Part shown: positions 23,831 to 32,371 of the stretch, piece by piece
How the letters are laid out: each line of letters begins with the position of its first letter
Numbering within the stretch: position 1 is the first letter of the stretch
Source: Longispora sp047121295
GTDB taxonomy: Bacteria > Actinomycetota > Actinomycetes > Mycobacteriales > Micromonosporaceae
Assembly (NCBI RefSeq): GCF_047121295.1
Contig: NZ_CP139447.1
Span: 6,634,001-6,698,000 of the forward strand
Direction of reading: 5' to 3'
DNA: 64,000 nt
Program-made: the position numbers and the translations under genes
The notes under the pieces: model-generated
What the model was told of the DNA's origin: nothing
Seen by the model: the letters and a program-made list of their open reading frames with translations, nothing else
Databases searched by the model: none

Positions 23831-25012
23831 ATGCGGCCGATACTGCCCCGGGTCAGGCGGCTGGTCGCGGCGAATCCGCTCGCGGTGGACGTGGTGTACG
23901 CGGGGCTGGTCACCGCGGTCAGCCTGCCGTTGAGCCACGAACACCCCACCGGAGCCTGGGGCGACACCGACGGGCTGGGCGACGTCCTGGTGATCGGCAT
24001 GAGCCTGCCGCTCGTCGCCCGCCGGCGCGCCCCGGTGACCGTGGTCGCGACGGTCCTTGCACTGTGGACGGTGTACGTCGCCCTTAACTACTGGCCGGTG
24101 GTGGGCAGCTATCCGGCGCTGTTCGCGCTGTACACCCTCGCGGCGTTCCGGCCGGCCCGGACCGTGGCCCCGTGGATGGCCGTCGGCGCCACGATCTGGG
24201 TCTTCGCCGGGCTGCACACCCCGGGCAGCTCCATGGTGGCCGTCGCCGCCCAGGGCGTCTGCCTGCCGGCCCTCGTCTGGCGGTTCGGCGACGCCACCCG
24301 CAAGACGACCCTGCGCAACCGCCAGCTCGCCGACCTCGCCGAACGGCTCCGGCTGGAACAGGAGGACCGGGCCCGCCGCGCCGTCGTGGACGAGCGGGTC
24401 CGGATCGCCCGGGAGCTGCACGACGTGGTCGCGCACCACATCTCGGTGATCTCGGTGCACTCGGGCCTGGCCCGGTACGTGTTCGACACCGACCCCGACA
24501 CCGCCCGCCGCGCGCTGGGCACGATCCGCGACACCAGCGCGGAGGTGCTGGACGAGATGCGCCGGCTGCTCGCCGTCCTGCGGATCGGGCCCGACGCGCG
24601 GCCGTACGACCCGGCGCCCGGGGTCGCCCGGCTCGGCGAGCTGGCCGACCGGCTCCGGGAGGCCGGCATGCCCGTCGAGCTCGTGGTGACCGGCGAGCCC
24701 CGGGCGCTGACCCCGGGCATCGACCAGTGCGTGTACCGGATCGTGCAGGAGTGCCTGACCAACTCCCTCCGGCACGCGATGCCGGCGGCGGCGACGGTCG
24801 CGCTGACGTACGAGCCGGAGCTGCTGAGCCTCGCGGTCACCGACGACGGGCCTCCGTCGGGGCCTGAGCCCGGCTCTGGGCACGGGGCCGGGCACGGCCT
24901 GGTCGGGATGCGCGAACGCGCCGTGCTCTACGGCGGCACCCTCACCGCCGGCCCCCGCCCCGAGGGCGGCTTCGCCGTCACCGTGACCCTTCCCCTGCCG
25001 AGGCTCGGATGA
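23831..25012 (+). CDS. Two-component sensor histidine kinase (HisKA_3 type)
   Basis: A 393-residue kinase. The first 150 residues are hydrophobic with four or five membrane spans and an N-terminal DUF-type pattern common in actinobacterial kinases. A short coiled stretch (RNRQLADLAERLRLEQEDRARRAVVDE) leads into RIARELHDVVAHHISVISVHSG, the HisKA_3 phospho-acceptor (His near residue 197), and the ATP-binding domain (VQECLTNSLRHAM, VTDDGPPSG, GHGLVGMRERAVLYGGTL). Its stop overlaps the response regulator start by 4 bp. No extracellular sensor domain is present, so it senses within or at the membrane. Confidence 0.9.
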   Translation: MRPILPRVRRLVAANPLAVDVVYAGLVTAVSLPLSHEHPTGAWGDTDGLGDVLVIGMSLPLVARRRAPVTVVATVLALWTVYVALNYWPVVGSYPALFALYTLAAFRPARTVAPWMAVGATIWVFAGLHTPGSSMVAVAAQGVCLPALVWRFGDATRKTTLRNRQLADLAERLRLEQEDRARRAVVDERVRIARELHDVVAHHISVISVHSGLARYVFDTDPDTARRALGTIRDTSAEVLDEMRRLLAVLRIGPDARPYDPAPGVARLGELADRLREAGMPVELVVTGEPRALTPGIDQCVYRIVQECLTNSLRHAMPAAATVALTYEPELLSLAVTDDGPPSGPEPGSGHGAGHGLVGMRERAVLYGGTLTAGPRPEGGFAVTVTLPLPRLG

Positions 25013-25686
25013 CCACCGACCCCACCGGGCCGATCCGGGTCCTCGTCGTCGACGACCAGCCCCTGATCCGCGCCGGCCTGGCCTCCCTGATCCGGGCCGC
25101 CCCGAACCTGACCGTGGCCGCCGAGGCCGCCGACGGCGAGCAGGCCGTGCGGCTCGCGGAGGACACCCGGCCGGACGTCGTGCTGATGGACATCCGGATG
25201 CCGGGGATGAGCGGCGTGACCGCCACGGCCCGCATCCTCGCCGGCCCGGTCCGGCCCCGCCCCCGGGTGCTGATCCTGACGACCCTCGACCTCGACGAGT
25301 ACGTCTACGCCGCGTTGCAGGCCGGCGCCTGCGGCTTCCTGCTGAAGGACACCCCGCCGGAGCGGTTGATCGCGGCGATCGGCACCGTGTCCACCGGGGA
25401 CGTGCTCCTCGCCCCGGCCGTGACCCGGCGGCTGATCGAGACCTTCGCGCCCCGGGCGGAGCCGTCGACCGCCGCGCCGGGGCTGACGGCGCGCGAGGGC
25501 GAGGTGCTGCGGCTCGTGGCCCGGGGGCTGTCCAACGGGGACATCGCCGCCGAGCTGGTCCTCAGCGAGGCGACCGTGAAGACGCACGTCAGCCGGGTGA
25601 TGGCCAAGCTGGGGCTGGGCAGCCGGGCCCAGGTCGTGGTGTTCGCGTACGAGAACCGGCTGGTCACGCCCCGGAGCCCGGACTAG
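25009..25686 (+). CDS. LuxR/NarL-family response regulator
   Basis: A 225-residue response regulator: receiver domain with VVDDQ and VVLMDIRMPG (phospho-acceptor Asp near 63), the TTLD and LLKD switch residues, and a C-terminal LuxR helix-turn-helix (LTAREGEVLRLVARGLSNGDIAAELVLSEATVKTHVSRVMAKLGL). It is co-translated with the kinase before it. Targets are not visible. Confidence 0.9.
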   Translation: MTTDPTGPIRVLVVDDQPLIRAGLASLIRAAPNLTVAAEAADGEQAVRLAEDTRPDVVLMDIRMPGMSGVTATARILAGPVRPRPRVLILTTLDLDEYVYAALQAGACGFLLKDTPPERLIAAIGTVSTGDVLLAPAVTRRLIETFAPRAEPSTAAPGLTAREGEVLRLVARGLSNGDIAAELVLSEATVKTHVSRVMAKLGLGSRAQVVVFAYENRLVTPRSPD

Positions 25687-25737
25687 CCCGATCTCGTCAC
25701 GCAGGCCGGCGCGGCTCACCCGGAGCCCGGACTAGCC
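25670..25737. repeat. 19-bp direct repeat over two convergent stop codons
   Basis: CCCGGAGCCCGGACTAGCC occurs at 25670-25688 and again at 25719-25737. The first copy contains the stop codon of the response regulator on the plus strand, and the second contains that of the TetR gene on the minus strand. It looks like a short local duplication. Confidence 0.7.
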
Positions 25738-26349
25738 GGGGTAGTCGCCCAGCCCCGAGGCCGCCATGTCGAAGGCGCGGCGCGCGGCGGCCGTGACCGC
25801 CGCGCGGACCTCCTCCGGCTCCTCGCCGGCGAGCATCCGGCGCCGGATCTCGCCGTGCAGTGCCCGGTCGACCCCGGCGAGCACGGCGGCGGCCACCCGG
25901 GGCGCCGGGTCCCCCTCGGCCGCCCCGACGGCCAGCGCGTCGGCGAGCGCGGTCTCCGCCCACTCGTTCAGCTGCCGGAGCCGGGCCTGGAGCGCGGGGC
26001 TGTCGTCCACGACCCGCCAGAACGCGACCATGCCGGGGTCGAGCCCCAGGGTGGGCTCGCGACGGTCGAGCGCGTCGAGGAACGCCCGGCGGACCGCCCC
26101 GACGGCCGACTCGCCCGGCGGCCGGTCGGCCACCACCGCCGCGAGCCGGCCGACCACCTCGGATCGCCGGTCGAACAGCAGGTCCTCCTTGGTGGGGAAG
26201 TAGTTGAAGACCGTGTTGACCGACACCCGTGCGACGTCGGCGACGTCGGCGACCGTCACCCGGTCGAATCCCCTGGCCAGGAACAGCCCGAGGGCCGCGT
26301 CCGCGATCGCCGCCCTGGTCGCCTGCTTCTTCTCGTCCCGCAACCCCAT
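25732..26349 (-). CDS. TetR-family transcriptional regulator
   Basis: Starting at ATG 26349 (an ATG at 26361 is also possible) it has 205 residues. The helix-turn-helix is classic (AIADAALGLFLARGFDRVTVADVADVARVSVNTVFNYFPTKEDLLFD). The C-terminal domain (DDSPALQARL, VAAAVLAGVDRALHGEIRR) resembles the MSMEG/AcrR-like group. A perfect palindrome lies in the promoter it shares with the divergent TIM-barrel-like gene. Confidence 0.88.
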   Translation of the reverse strand: MGLRDEKKQATRAAIADAALGLFLARGFDRVTVADVADVARVSVNTVFNYFPTKEDLLFDRRSEVVGRLAAVVADRPPGESAVGAVRRAFLDALDRREPTLGLDPGMVAFWRVVDDSPALQARLRQLNEWAETALADALAVGAAEGDPAPRVAAAVLAGVDRALHGEIRRRMLAGEEPEEVRAAVTAAARRAFDMAASGLGDYPG

Positions 26350-26375
26350 GGCCGAAATCATAGCGTCACCGCAAA

Positions 26376-26392
26376 CTTGGTGTCACACCAAG
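26376..26392. promoter_or_regulatory. TetR operator, perfect palindrome
   Basis: CTTGGTGT-C-ACACCAAG is an exact 17-bp inverted repeat, 27 bp upstream of the TetR start and 20 bp upstream of the divergent gene start, so one dimer could block both promoters. It is the clearest operator-like site in the window. Confidence 0.75.
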
Positions 26393-26411
26393 ATTCTTGT
26401 ACGCTTCCAGG

Positions 26412-27431
26412 ATGGCACTTCTCTTCGGCATCTATCCCGGCGGCCTCTCCGCCGACGAGGACGGCTCCGTCACCCCCGGCCCCGCCGAGCGCCCCGACCG
26501 GATCGCCGCCGCGCTTGACGCCCTGCACGGCCGGGCCCCGTTCCTGGTGCGCGGCTACACCCACTACAGCGACGCCGCCCCGGGCACGATCCAGGGCCCG
26601 CCGAACCCGGAGCAGTACGCGACCGGCGGCCGGCGCCTCGACCTCGTCGCCTGCTTCCGCGAGCCCGGCCACGACCTGACCGGCTGGCTGGGGTTCGTCC
26701 GGGGCCTGGTCGGCACCCCGGGCCTGGCCACGTTGCAGGTCACCGAGGAGGCCAACCACGCCGGCCCCGGTGGCGACGGCTGCTTCCCCGCCGCCCGGCG
26801 GGCGCTCGTCGAGGGCGTGGTCGCGGCGCGGCGGGAGGCCGACCGGCTCGGGCTGGACGTCCGGATCGGCTGCAACTCGACGGCGCTGTTCGACCCGGCG
26901 CAGGAGTTCTGGACGGACCTCGGCCGGCGGGGCGGCACGGAGTTCCGCCGGGCGCTGGACTACGCGGGGCTGGACTTCTTCCCGGACGTCTTCCGGCCGG
27001 TGCCGGCCGACCGGCTCGCCGAGACCGTCGCCGGGGTGCTCGCGGTCTTCCGCGACCGCAGCCTCGCCGCCGCCGGAATCCCCGCGAGCACGCCGATCCA
27101 CATCACCGAGCACGGCTGGAGCACCGGCCCGGACCGGCCCGGCTCCCGGCAGGCCGAGGTGCTCGACACGGTCGTGCGCACCGTGGCCGCGCACAGCGCC
27201 CGGCTCAACATCGCCGCCTACGAGCACTTCGCCCTGCGCGACGCCGACAGCGCCCGGCCCCATCCGCTGTTCCAACTGGGCCTGCTGCGCTCCGACTACA
27301 CCCCGAAACCCGCCTTCGAGGTGTACCGGGAGCTGATCGCCGAGTTCTCGACGCCCTGGAGCGTGCGCACCAGGAACCGGAACGGTCCGGCCACCCCGTG
27401 CCGGACCCCACCTCGGCCGGCGACGGGATAA
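26412..27431 (+). CDS. Putative TIM-barrel glycoside-hydrolase-like protein
   Basis: A 339-residue cytosolic protein starting MALLFGIYPGG. The repeating β/α pattern and phrases such as FLVRGYTHYSDA, GLATLQVTEEANH, VRIGCNST, LDFFPDVFRP and PIHITEHGWSTGP suggest a (β/α)8 barrel of the glycoside hydrolase clan A kind, with Glu residues in TEEANH and TEHGW at the expected acid/base and nucleophile strands. The last 20 residues are Pro/Arg-rich and probably unstructured. I do not recognise a named family. A divergent TetR repressor with a perfect operator implies induction by a specific small molecule. Confidence 0.5.
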   Translation: MALLFGIYPGGLSADEDGSVTPGPAERPDRIAAALDALHGRAPFLVRGYTHYSDAAPGTIQGPPNPEQYATGGRRLDLVACFREPGHDLTGWLGFVRGLVGTPGLATLQVTEEANHAGPGGDGCFPAARRALVEGVVAARREADRLGLDVRIGCNSTALFDPAQEFWTDLGRRGGTEFRRALDYAGLDFFPDVFRPVPADRLAETVAGVLAVFRDRSLAAAGIPASTPIHITEHGWSTGPDRPGSRQAEVLDTVVRTVAAHSARLNIAAYEHFALRDADSARPHPLFQLGLLRSDYTPKPAFEVYRELIAEFSTPWSVRTRNRNGPATPCRTPPRPATG

Positions 27432-27438
27432 TGGGTGC

Positions 27439-27816
27439 GTGCCTGTCACCGTCGAGGACGTCCGGAAGATCGCGCTGGCGCTGCCCCGGACCACCGAGCA
27501 CCTGGTTCGCGACCGGATCAAGTTCCGGATCCGCAGCATCGTGTACGCGTCCCTGTCCGCCGACGAGACCCTGATGGGCTTCGGCTACCCGAAGGAGGAG
27601 CGCGCGGCCCTGGTCGCCGCCGAGCCGGACAAGTTCCTGATGCCGGTCCCCTCGGACGAGCGCTACAACTGGGTGCGGGTCCGGCTGGCCGCCCTCGACA
27701 AGGCGGAGCTGCGGGAACTCATCGTGGACGCGTGGCGGATGTGCGTACCGAAGAAGGTCGCCCTGGAATATCTGACCCGCCTCGACGTGCGGCACGACGA
27801 GGAACCCGCCGACTAG
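27439..27816 (+). CDS. MmcQ/YjbR-family protein (DUF419)
   Basis: A 125-residue protein with the YjbR core: VEDVRKIALALPRTTEH near the N-terminus, then FRIRSIVYASLSADE, GFGYPKEERAALVAAEPDKF and YNWVRVRLAALDKAELRELIVDAWR. YjbR proteins have a cystatin-like DNA-binding-related fold; their biological role is not settled. GTG 27439 starts 7 bp after the preceding gene stops, and the 3' end overlaps the convergent pentapeptide gene by 4 bp. Confidence 0.85.
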   Translation: MPVTVEDVRKIALALPRTTEHLVRDRIKFRIRSIVYASLSADETLMGFGYPKEERAALVAAEPDKFLMPVPSDERYNWVRVRLAALDKAELRELIVDAWRMCVPKKVALEYLTRLDVRHDEEPAD

Positions 27817-28406
27817 CCGATCGTGAAGCCCATCGCCTGGGCCACCACCACGGCCTGCTCGGCGTTGATCAGCGCGCCGTCGGTGGCCGTCACGGTCGGG
27901 TCCAGCGCGCTCAGGTCGCTCCCCCGCAGGTCGGCCCGCGAGAACCGGGCGCCGTGCAGCTGCGCGGCGGACAGGTCCACCCCGGTGAGGACGGCGTCCT
28001 CGCAGTTCGCGCCGGTCAGGTCGACCTCGCGCATGCGTACCCCCGAGAAGGTCGTGCCGCGCAGGTCCGCGCCCGCCAGCGTCACGAAGGACCAGTCGCC
28101 GCCCGCCACCCGAAGCGGCCGCAGCTCGCACTCCGCGAACTGGCTCCCGGTCAGCTTGCACCCGGTGAACTCGGCCTCGAAGAAGTTGCACCGGGTGAAC
28201 GAGCAGCGCAGGAACGCCGCGTCGTCGTGCCGGGAGGCGTTGAACCGGACGTTGCCGAACACGCACTCCTCGAACACGGTGCCCCGGCTGGACGCCTCGG
28301 TGAGGTCGACATGCAGGAACTCGCACCGCAGGTAGTGCCGCTCGGTGAACTCCTCGGCGTACCAGTCGAGGTTTCCGAACGTCTGGTCCTCGATCAACTC
28401 CGTCAC
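27813..28406 (-). CDS. Pentapeptide-repeat protein
   Basis: A 197-residue protein made mostly of A(D/N)LxG-type pentapeptide repeats (residues about 25-165: LRCEFLHVDL, FEECVFGNVRF, LAGADLRGTTFSGVRMREVDLTGANCEDAVLTGVDL), which fold into a right-handed quadrilateral β-helix. The short C-terminal helix (LINAEQAVVVAQAMG) may be a dimer cap, as in MfpA/Qnr-like proteins; however the repeat part is shorter and less regular. Resistance to gyrase poisons is possible but not shown by sequence. Intracellular, no signal peptide. Confidence 0.85.
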   Translation of the reverse strand: MTELIEDQTFGNLDWYAEEFTERHYLRCEFLHVDLTEASSRGTVFEECVFGNVRFNASRHDDAAFLRCSFTRCNFFEAEFTGCKLTGSQFAECELRPLRVAGGDWSFVTLAGADLRGTTFSGVRMREVDLTGANCEDAVLTGVDLSAAQLHGARFSRADLRGSDLSALDPTVTATDGALINAEQAVVVAQAMGFTIG

Positions 28407-28463
28407 GCGCCCACGCTACCCCGGCCTCTCGGGAACAATGGGGGGACGACCCCGGGAGGCCAC

Positions 28464-29576
28464 ATGTCCGAGTCCACCACAGTGCCGGCGACCCTGCTCG
28501 AGCCCACCTCGCGGTGGTCCGGCTTCCTGGGCTCCGTGGGGCGGGCCGTCCGGCCGGCCTCGTTCGGGGCCGACCCGACCGGCGAGCGCCTGGAGCGGAT
28601 CCTGCGGTCGCCGAACTTCCGGGACGGCTCGTTCCGCAACTCCGAGCCGGCCCGGATGATCGTGCAGAAGGGCATGGTCCGGGAGTACTTCTTCGGGGCC
28701 GACCGCCGGCAGCGCTATCCCCGCGCCCCGATCGCGGTGTACCCGGACACGGCCGTCGACCTGGCCCGCCCCTCCGACACCGGCCTGCGGACCACCTGGA
28801 TGGGGCACGCCACGGTGTTCGTCGAGATCGACGGGCACCGGGTGCTGTTCGACCCGGTGTGGGGGAAGCGCTGCTCGCCGTTCACGTTCGCCGGCCCGGG
28901 CCGGTTCCACCCGGTGCCCGTGGCCCTCGACGCCCTCGACCCGGACGTGGTCGTCATCTCGCACGACCACTACGACCACCTGGACATGCCGTCGATCCGC
29001 GCGCTGGTGGCCTCGCGCGCCGTGTTCGCCGTGCCGCTCGGGGTCGGTGCGCACCTGGAGCACTGGGGGGTGCCGGCGGGCCGGATCGTCGAGCTGGACT
29101 GGGACGAGTCCGCCGAGGTCGCCGGCCTGGGGCTGACCGCGACCCCGGCCCGGCACTTCTGCGGCCGGGGCATCCGCAACGGCACGCACACCCTGTGGGC
29201 GTCGTGGGTGGTCGCCGGGGCCGAGCACCGGGTGTTCCACAGCGGCGACACGGGCTACTTCGCCGGGTTCGCCACGATCGGGGCCCAGCACGGGCCGTTC
29301 GACCTGACGATGGTGCAGATCGGCGCGTACAGCGAGTTCTGGCCGGACATCCACATGACCCCGGAGGAGGGCGTGCAGGCGCACGCCGACCTGGCCGGGG
29401 CCGCGCTGCTGCCGATCCACTGGGGCACGTTCAACCTGGCCCTGCACCCGTGGAACGAGCCGGCCGACCGGACCCTCGCGTCGGCCCGGCAGGCGGGCGC
29501 CCGGGTCGCGATCCCCCGGCCGGGCGAGCCGTTCGAGCCCACCCTGACCGCGCCGACCGCCGCCTGGTGGCGGTAG
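28464..29576 (+). CDS. NAPE-PLD-like metallo-β-lactamase-fold hydrolase
   Basis: A 370-residue enzyme. The metal site is clear: SHDHYDHLD (HxHxDH, residues about 173-181), a later HFCGRG, FHSGDTGYF and IHWGTF. TWMGHATVFVEIDGHRVLFDPVWG and the Pro-rich loop before it match the NAPE-PLD/UlaG branch of metallo-β-lactamase-fold hydrolases. It is likely a zinc-dependent phosphodiesterase or lipid hydrolase in the cytosol; substrate unknown. Start ATG 28464 follows GGGAGG. A copy of the post-stop repeat motif follows its stop codon. Confidence 0.85.
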   Translation: MSESTTVPATLLEPTSRWSGFLGSVGRAVRPASFGADPTGERLERILRSPNFRDGSFRNSEPARMIVQKGMVREYFFGADRRQRYPRAPIAVYPDTAVDLARPSDTGLRTTWMGHATVFVEIDGHRVLFDPVWGKRCSPFTFAGPGRFHPVPVALDALDPDVVVISHDHYDHLDMPSIRALVASRAVFAVPLGVGAHLEHWGVPAGRIVELDWDESAEVAGLGLTATPARHFCGRGIRNGTHTLWASWVVAGAEHRVFHSGDTGYFAGFATIGAQHGPFDLTMVQIGAYSEFWPDIHMTPEEGVQAHADLAGAALLPIHWGTFNLALHPWNEPADRTLASARQAGARVAIPRPGEPFEPTLTAPTAAWWR

Positions 29577-29579
29577 AAG

Positions 29580-29600
29580 AACACCATCAGACGGTTACGG
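29580..29600 (+). repeat. Post-stop repeat motif, copy 3
   Basis: CCATCAGACGGTTACGG begins 7 bp after the stop of the NAPE-PLD-like gene. It differs at one position from the two copies near 14.2 and 15.0 kb, and has the same orientation relative to its gene. Confidence 0.65.
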
Positions 29601-29630
29601 CGACACCTGCCCCGGGTTCCGGCGGTTCCG

Positions 29631-30143
29631 TCAGTCGACCGGCCGGTCAGGGTGCCGCTCGTCGGCGAAGCGCATCGGGTCGCCGAAGCCGAAGTCGGTC
29701 ACACCGGCCGCCTCGAAGGCCCCCACCAGGATCGTCCGCCGGTACGCGGAGAACGTCAGGAGGTGCGCCACCGCCCCGCCGGCGCTGACCGTGCGCGGCG
29801 GCTCGCACGTCGCGTCCACGACCGTCGTGTCCCATTCCCCGGCCGCCGCGATCCGGCGCACCGCCGCCAGGTAGGGGCCCGCCGCCGCCCACCGGGCCCG
29901 CATCGCCTCGACCGTCTCGTCGTGGGACTCCACGTAGACCGAGCCGGTGAGGTTCGCGCCCCACCTCTCCTTGCTCCGGACCAGGTTGTGCAGCAGCCGG
30001 CGGATCGTCGGGTCGTCGTCGACGATGCCGACGGACACGGTGATCGGCCGGTCGAGGACGTCGTCGGGCAGTTCGGCGGCCCGGTCGAGCATCCTGCCGG
30101 TGAGCCAGACGTCGTGTTCGACGAGGTGTTCCGCGAGGTTCAT
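29631..30143 (-). CDS. DinB-family protein
   Basis: The start follows GGAGTCCACC and gives 170 residues. Helical bundle features: LAEHLVEHDVWLTGRMLDRAAEL with the first metal-ligand His, SVGIVDDDPTIRRLLHNLVRSKERW (second ligand region), and SAGGAVAHLLTFSAYRRTILVGAF (third His). This is the DinB/YfiT four-helix fold, used by bacillithiol/mycothiol-type transferases and metal-dependent hydrolases. The thiol cofactor in an actinobacterium would be mycothiol (inference). Convergent with the previous gene. Confidence 0.75.
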   Translation of the reverse strand: MNLAEHLVEHDVWLTGRMLDRAAELPDDVLDRPITVSVGIVDDDPTIRRLLHNLVRSKERWGANLTGSVYVESHDETVEAMRARWAAAGPYLAAVRRIAAAGEWDTTVVDATCEPPRTVSAGGAVAHLLTFSAYRRTILVGAFEAAGVTDFGFGDPMRFADERHPDRPVD

Positions 30144-30239
30144 GGTGGACTCCTGGTTCGGGGGGTGCGGGTCCTCGGCCCGCCTGAGTAGATTCTGGGC
30201 GGGGCGGGCCCGCCGTACCCGTCGATCGGGGGTTTCGGG

Positions 30240-31565
30240 ATGACGTTGGTCCGCCGGCTCGGTACGACCGACGCCGTCCTCGTCGGGCTGGGCGCGATGC
30301 TCGGCGCCGGCGTGTTCGCCGCCCTGGCGCCGGCCGCGCGGGCCGCCGGGGGCTGGCTGCTCGCCGGGCTGGCCGTCGCGGCCGTGGTCGCCGGGTGCAA
30401 CGCGATGTCCTCGGCCCGGCTGGCGGCGCTGTACCCGGAATCGGGCGGCACCTACGTCTACGGCCGCCGCCGGCTCGGCCCGTTCTGGGGCTACCTGGCC
30501 GGCTGGGCGTTCGTGGTCGGCAAGACGGCCTCGTGCGCGGCGATGGCGCTGACCTTCGCCTCGTACGCGTTCCCCGGCTGGGAGCGCCCCGCCGCCGTGG
30601 CCGCCGTGGCCGCCCTGACCGCGCTGAACTGGCGGGGCGTGCACAAGTCCGCGCTGGCCACCCGGGTGATCGTCGCCGTCGTGCTGGCCGTGCTCGCGGC
30701 CGTGGTGGTCGCCGGCCTGTCGGGTCCGACCCGGTTCGACCTTGCCCCGACCGGGCCGTTCCACCTGTCCGGGGTGCTCCAGGCCGCCGGGCTGCTGTTC
30801 TTCGCCTTCGCCGGGTACGCCCGGATCGCCACCCTCGGCGAGGAGGTCCGCGACCCCGCCCGGACCATCCCGCGCGCGATCGGCGTCGCGCTGGGAGGCA
30901 CCCTCGTCGTGTACGCCCTGGTCGCAGCGACGGCCCTCACCGTCCTCGGCCCCGACCGGCTCGCGGCGGAGACCGCCCCGCTGGCCGCGACCGTGACCGC
31001 CGCCGGGGCCGGCTGGCTGGTGCCCGTGGTCCGGGTCGGGGCGGCGGTGGCCGCGCTGGGCTCGCTGCTGGCGCTGATCCTCGGGGTGTCCCGGACGACC
31101 TTCGCGATGGCCCGCGACCGGCACCTGCCGGGGTTCCTGGCGGCCACCCACCCGAGGTTCCACGTGCCGCACCGGGCCGAGGCGGCCGTGGGCCTCGTCG
31201 TGGCGGTGCTGGCCGCGACGGTGGACCTGCGCGGCGCGATCGGGTTCTCGTCCTTCGGGGTGCTGCTCTACTACGCGGTGGCCAACGCGGCGGCGCTGAC
31301 CCTGCCGGGGCGGTCCCGGACCCGGGTCGTCGGGGTTCTCGGGTTCGTCGGCTGCCTCGTGCTGGCCGCGACCCTGCCCCGGGCCAGCGTGTTCGCCGGC
31401 CTCGTCGTGCTCGGGATCGGCGCGGCGCTCTACCTGGTCACCCGGTCCCGGGCTGCGGACGCCGGGCCCGGGTCCCCTGCCGCCCCCGCCGCGCCGGCCG
31501 CCGGATCACGGGCGCAGCAGCCACCAGACGAGCGCCCCGACGGCGACCAGCCCGGCGGCCAGTAG
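30240..31565 (+). CDS. APC-family amino acid permease
   Basis: A 441-residue membrane protein with about 12 hydrophobic segments. The first helix holds VGLGAMLGAGVFAAL, the unwound substrate-binding motif of the APC family, and helix 6 has LLFFAFAGYARIATLGEEVRDPARTIP, the other conserved block. Substrate is likely an amino acid or amine. The C-terminal 45 residues are low-complexity Pro/Ala/Gln and overlap the 3' end of the convergent PP2C gene by 60 bp, so the tail may simply reflect that overlap. Confidence 0.85.
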   Translation: MTLVRRLGTTDAVLVGLGAMLGAGVFAALAPAARAAGGWLLAGLAVAAVVAGCNAMSSARLAALYPESGGTYVYGRRRLGPFWGYLAGWAFVVGKTASCAAMALTFASYAFPGWERPAAVAAVAALTALNWRGVHKSALATRVIVAVVLAVLAAVVVAGLSGPTRFDLAPTGPFHLSGVLQAAGLLFFAFAGYARIATLGEEVRDPARTIPRAIGVALGGTLVVYALVAATALTVLGPDRLAAETAPLAATVTAAGAGWLVPVVRVGAAVAALGSLLALILGVSRTTFAMARDRHLPGFLAATHPRFHVPHRAEAAVGLVVAVLAATVDLRGAIGFSSFGVLLYYAVANAAALTLPGRSRTRVVGVLGFVGCLVLAATLPRASVFAGLVVLGIGAALYLVTRSRAADAGPGSPAAPAAPAAGSRAQQPPDERPDGDQPGGQ

Positions 31566-32306
31566 CGCCCGGAACCGGCGCCGGGGCCTGCCCACCACGT
31601 CGGCGACCACGACGCTCACGTTGTCCGGCCCGCCGCCCTCCAGGGCGAGCTGGATCAGCCGGGCCGCGCACCGGTCCGGGTCGGCCTCGGTGCGCAGCGT
31701 CATCGCGATGTCCGCAGTGGACACCGCGTCGGACAGGCCGTCGCTGCACAACAGATAACGATCACCGGGTACCGCGCGCCGCCGGATCACCGTCGCGTCG
31801 AACGGCTCGCCCTGCAACACCCGGGTCACGACCGACTTGTGCGGGTGCGTGCTCGCCTCGGCCGGGCTGATCCGGCCCTGGTCGACCAGCAACTGCACAT
31901 ACGTGTCATCCCGGGTCAACTGCGCGAACTCCCCGGCGTGCAGCACGTACGCCCGGGAGTCGCCGGCGTGCGCCAGGATCAGCCGGTTCCCCGACAGCAG
32001 CAGCGTGGTCAGGGTGGTGGCCATCCCCGACAGCGCGGGGTCGGCGGCCACGGCCTCCCGGATCCGCCGGTTCGCCGTGTCGTACGCGGTGCGCAGCGCG
32101 GTCACCGGGTCGCGCGGCTCCGGGGTGTCGAGCGGGGCCAGCGCCCCGATCGCCAGGTCACTGGCCACCTCGCCGGCCGCCTCGCCACCGACCCCGTCGG
32201 CGATCGCGACGAGCTGGGCGCCCGAGTACAGGCTGTCCTCGTTGATCGGCCGCCGGAGTCCGAGGTGACTCGCCGCCCCGCGACGCAGCGTGAGGGATGT
32301 ACTCAT
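31506..32306 (-). CDS. PP2C-type serine/threonine phosphatase
   Basis: A 266-residue protein with all PP2C motifs: RRPINEDSLY, VAIADGVGGEAAGEVAS, MATTLTTLLL, LAHAGDSRAYVL, LLCSDGLSDAV and GGGPDNVSVVVADV; the metal-binding Asp residues are all present. The last 20 residues form a membrane helix (RALLAAGLVAVGALVWWLLRP), so the phosphatase domain faces the cytosol. It resembles PstP/Stp partners of Pkn kinases, but stands apart from kinase genes here and lacks the long outer tail. Confidence 0.88.
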   Translation of the reverse strand: MSTSLTLRRGAASHLGLRRPINEDSLYSGAQLVAIADGVGGEAAGEVASDLAIGALAPLDTPEPRDPVTALRTAYDTANRRIREAVAADPALSGMATTLTTLLLSGNRLILAHAGDSRAYVLHAGEFAQLTRDDTYVQLLVDQGRISPAEASTHPHKSVVTRVLQGEPFDATVIRRRAVPGDRYLLCSDGLSDAVSTADIAMTLRTEADPDRCAARLIQLALEGGGPDNVSVVVADVVGRPRRRFRALLAAGLVAVGALVWWLLRP

Positions 32307-32371
32307 GATGCGATGATGCCCGGGCCGGCAGACTGGTGTCTGTACGCACTAGTACGTAGAGGGGGTCGGGT

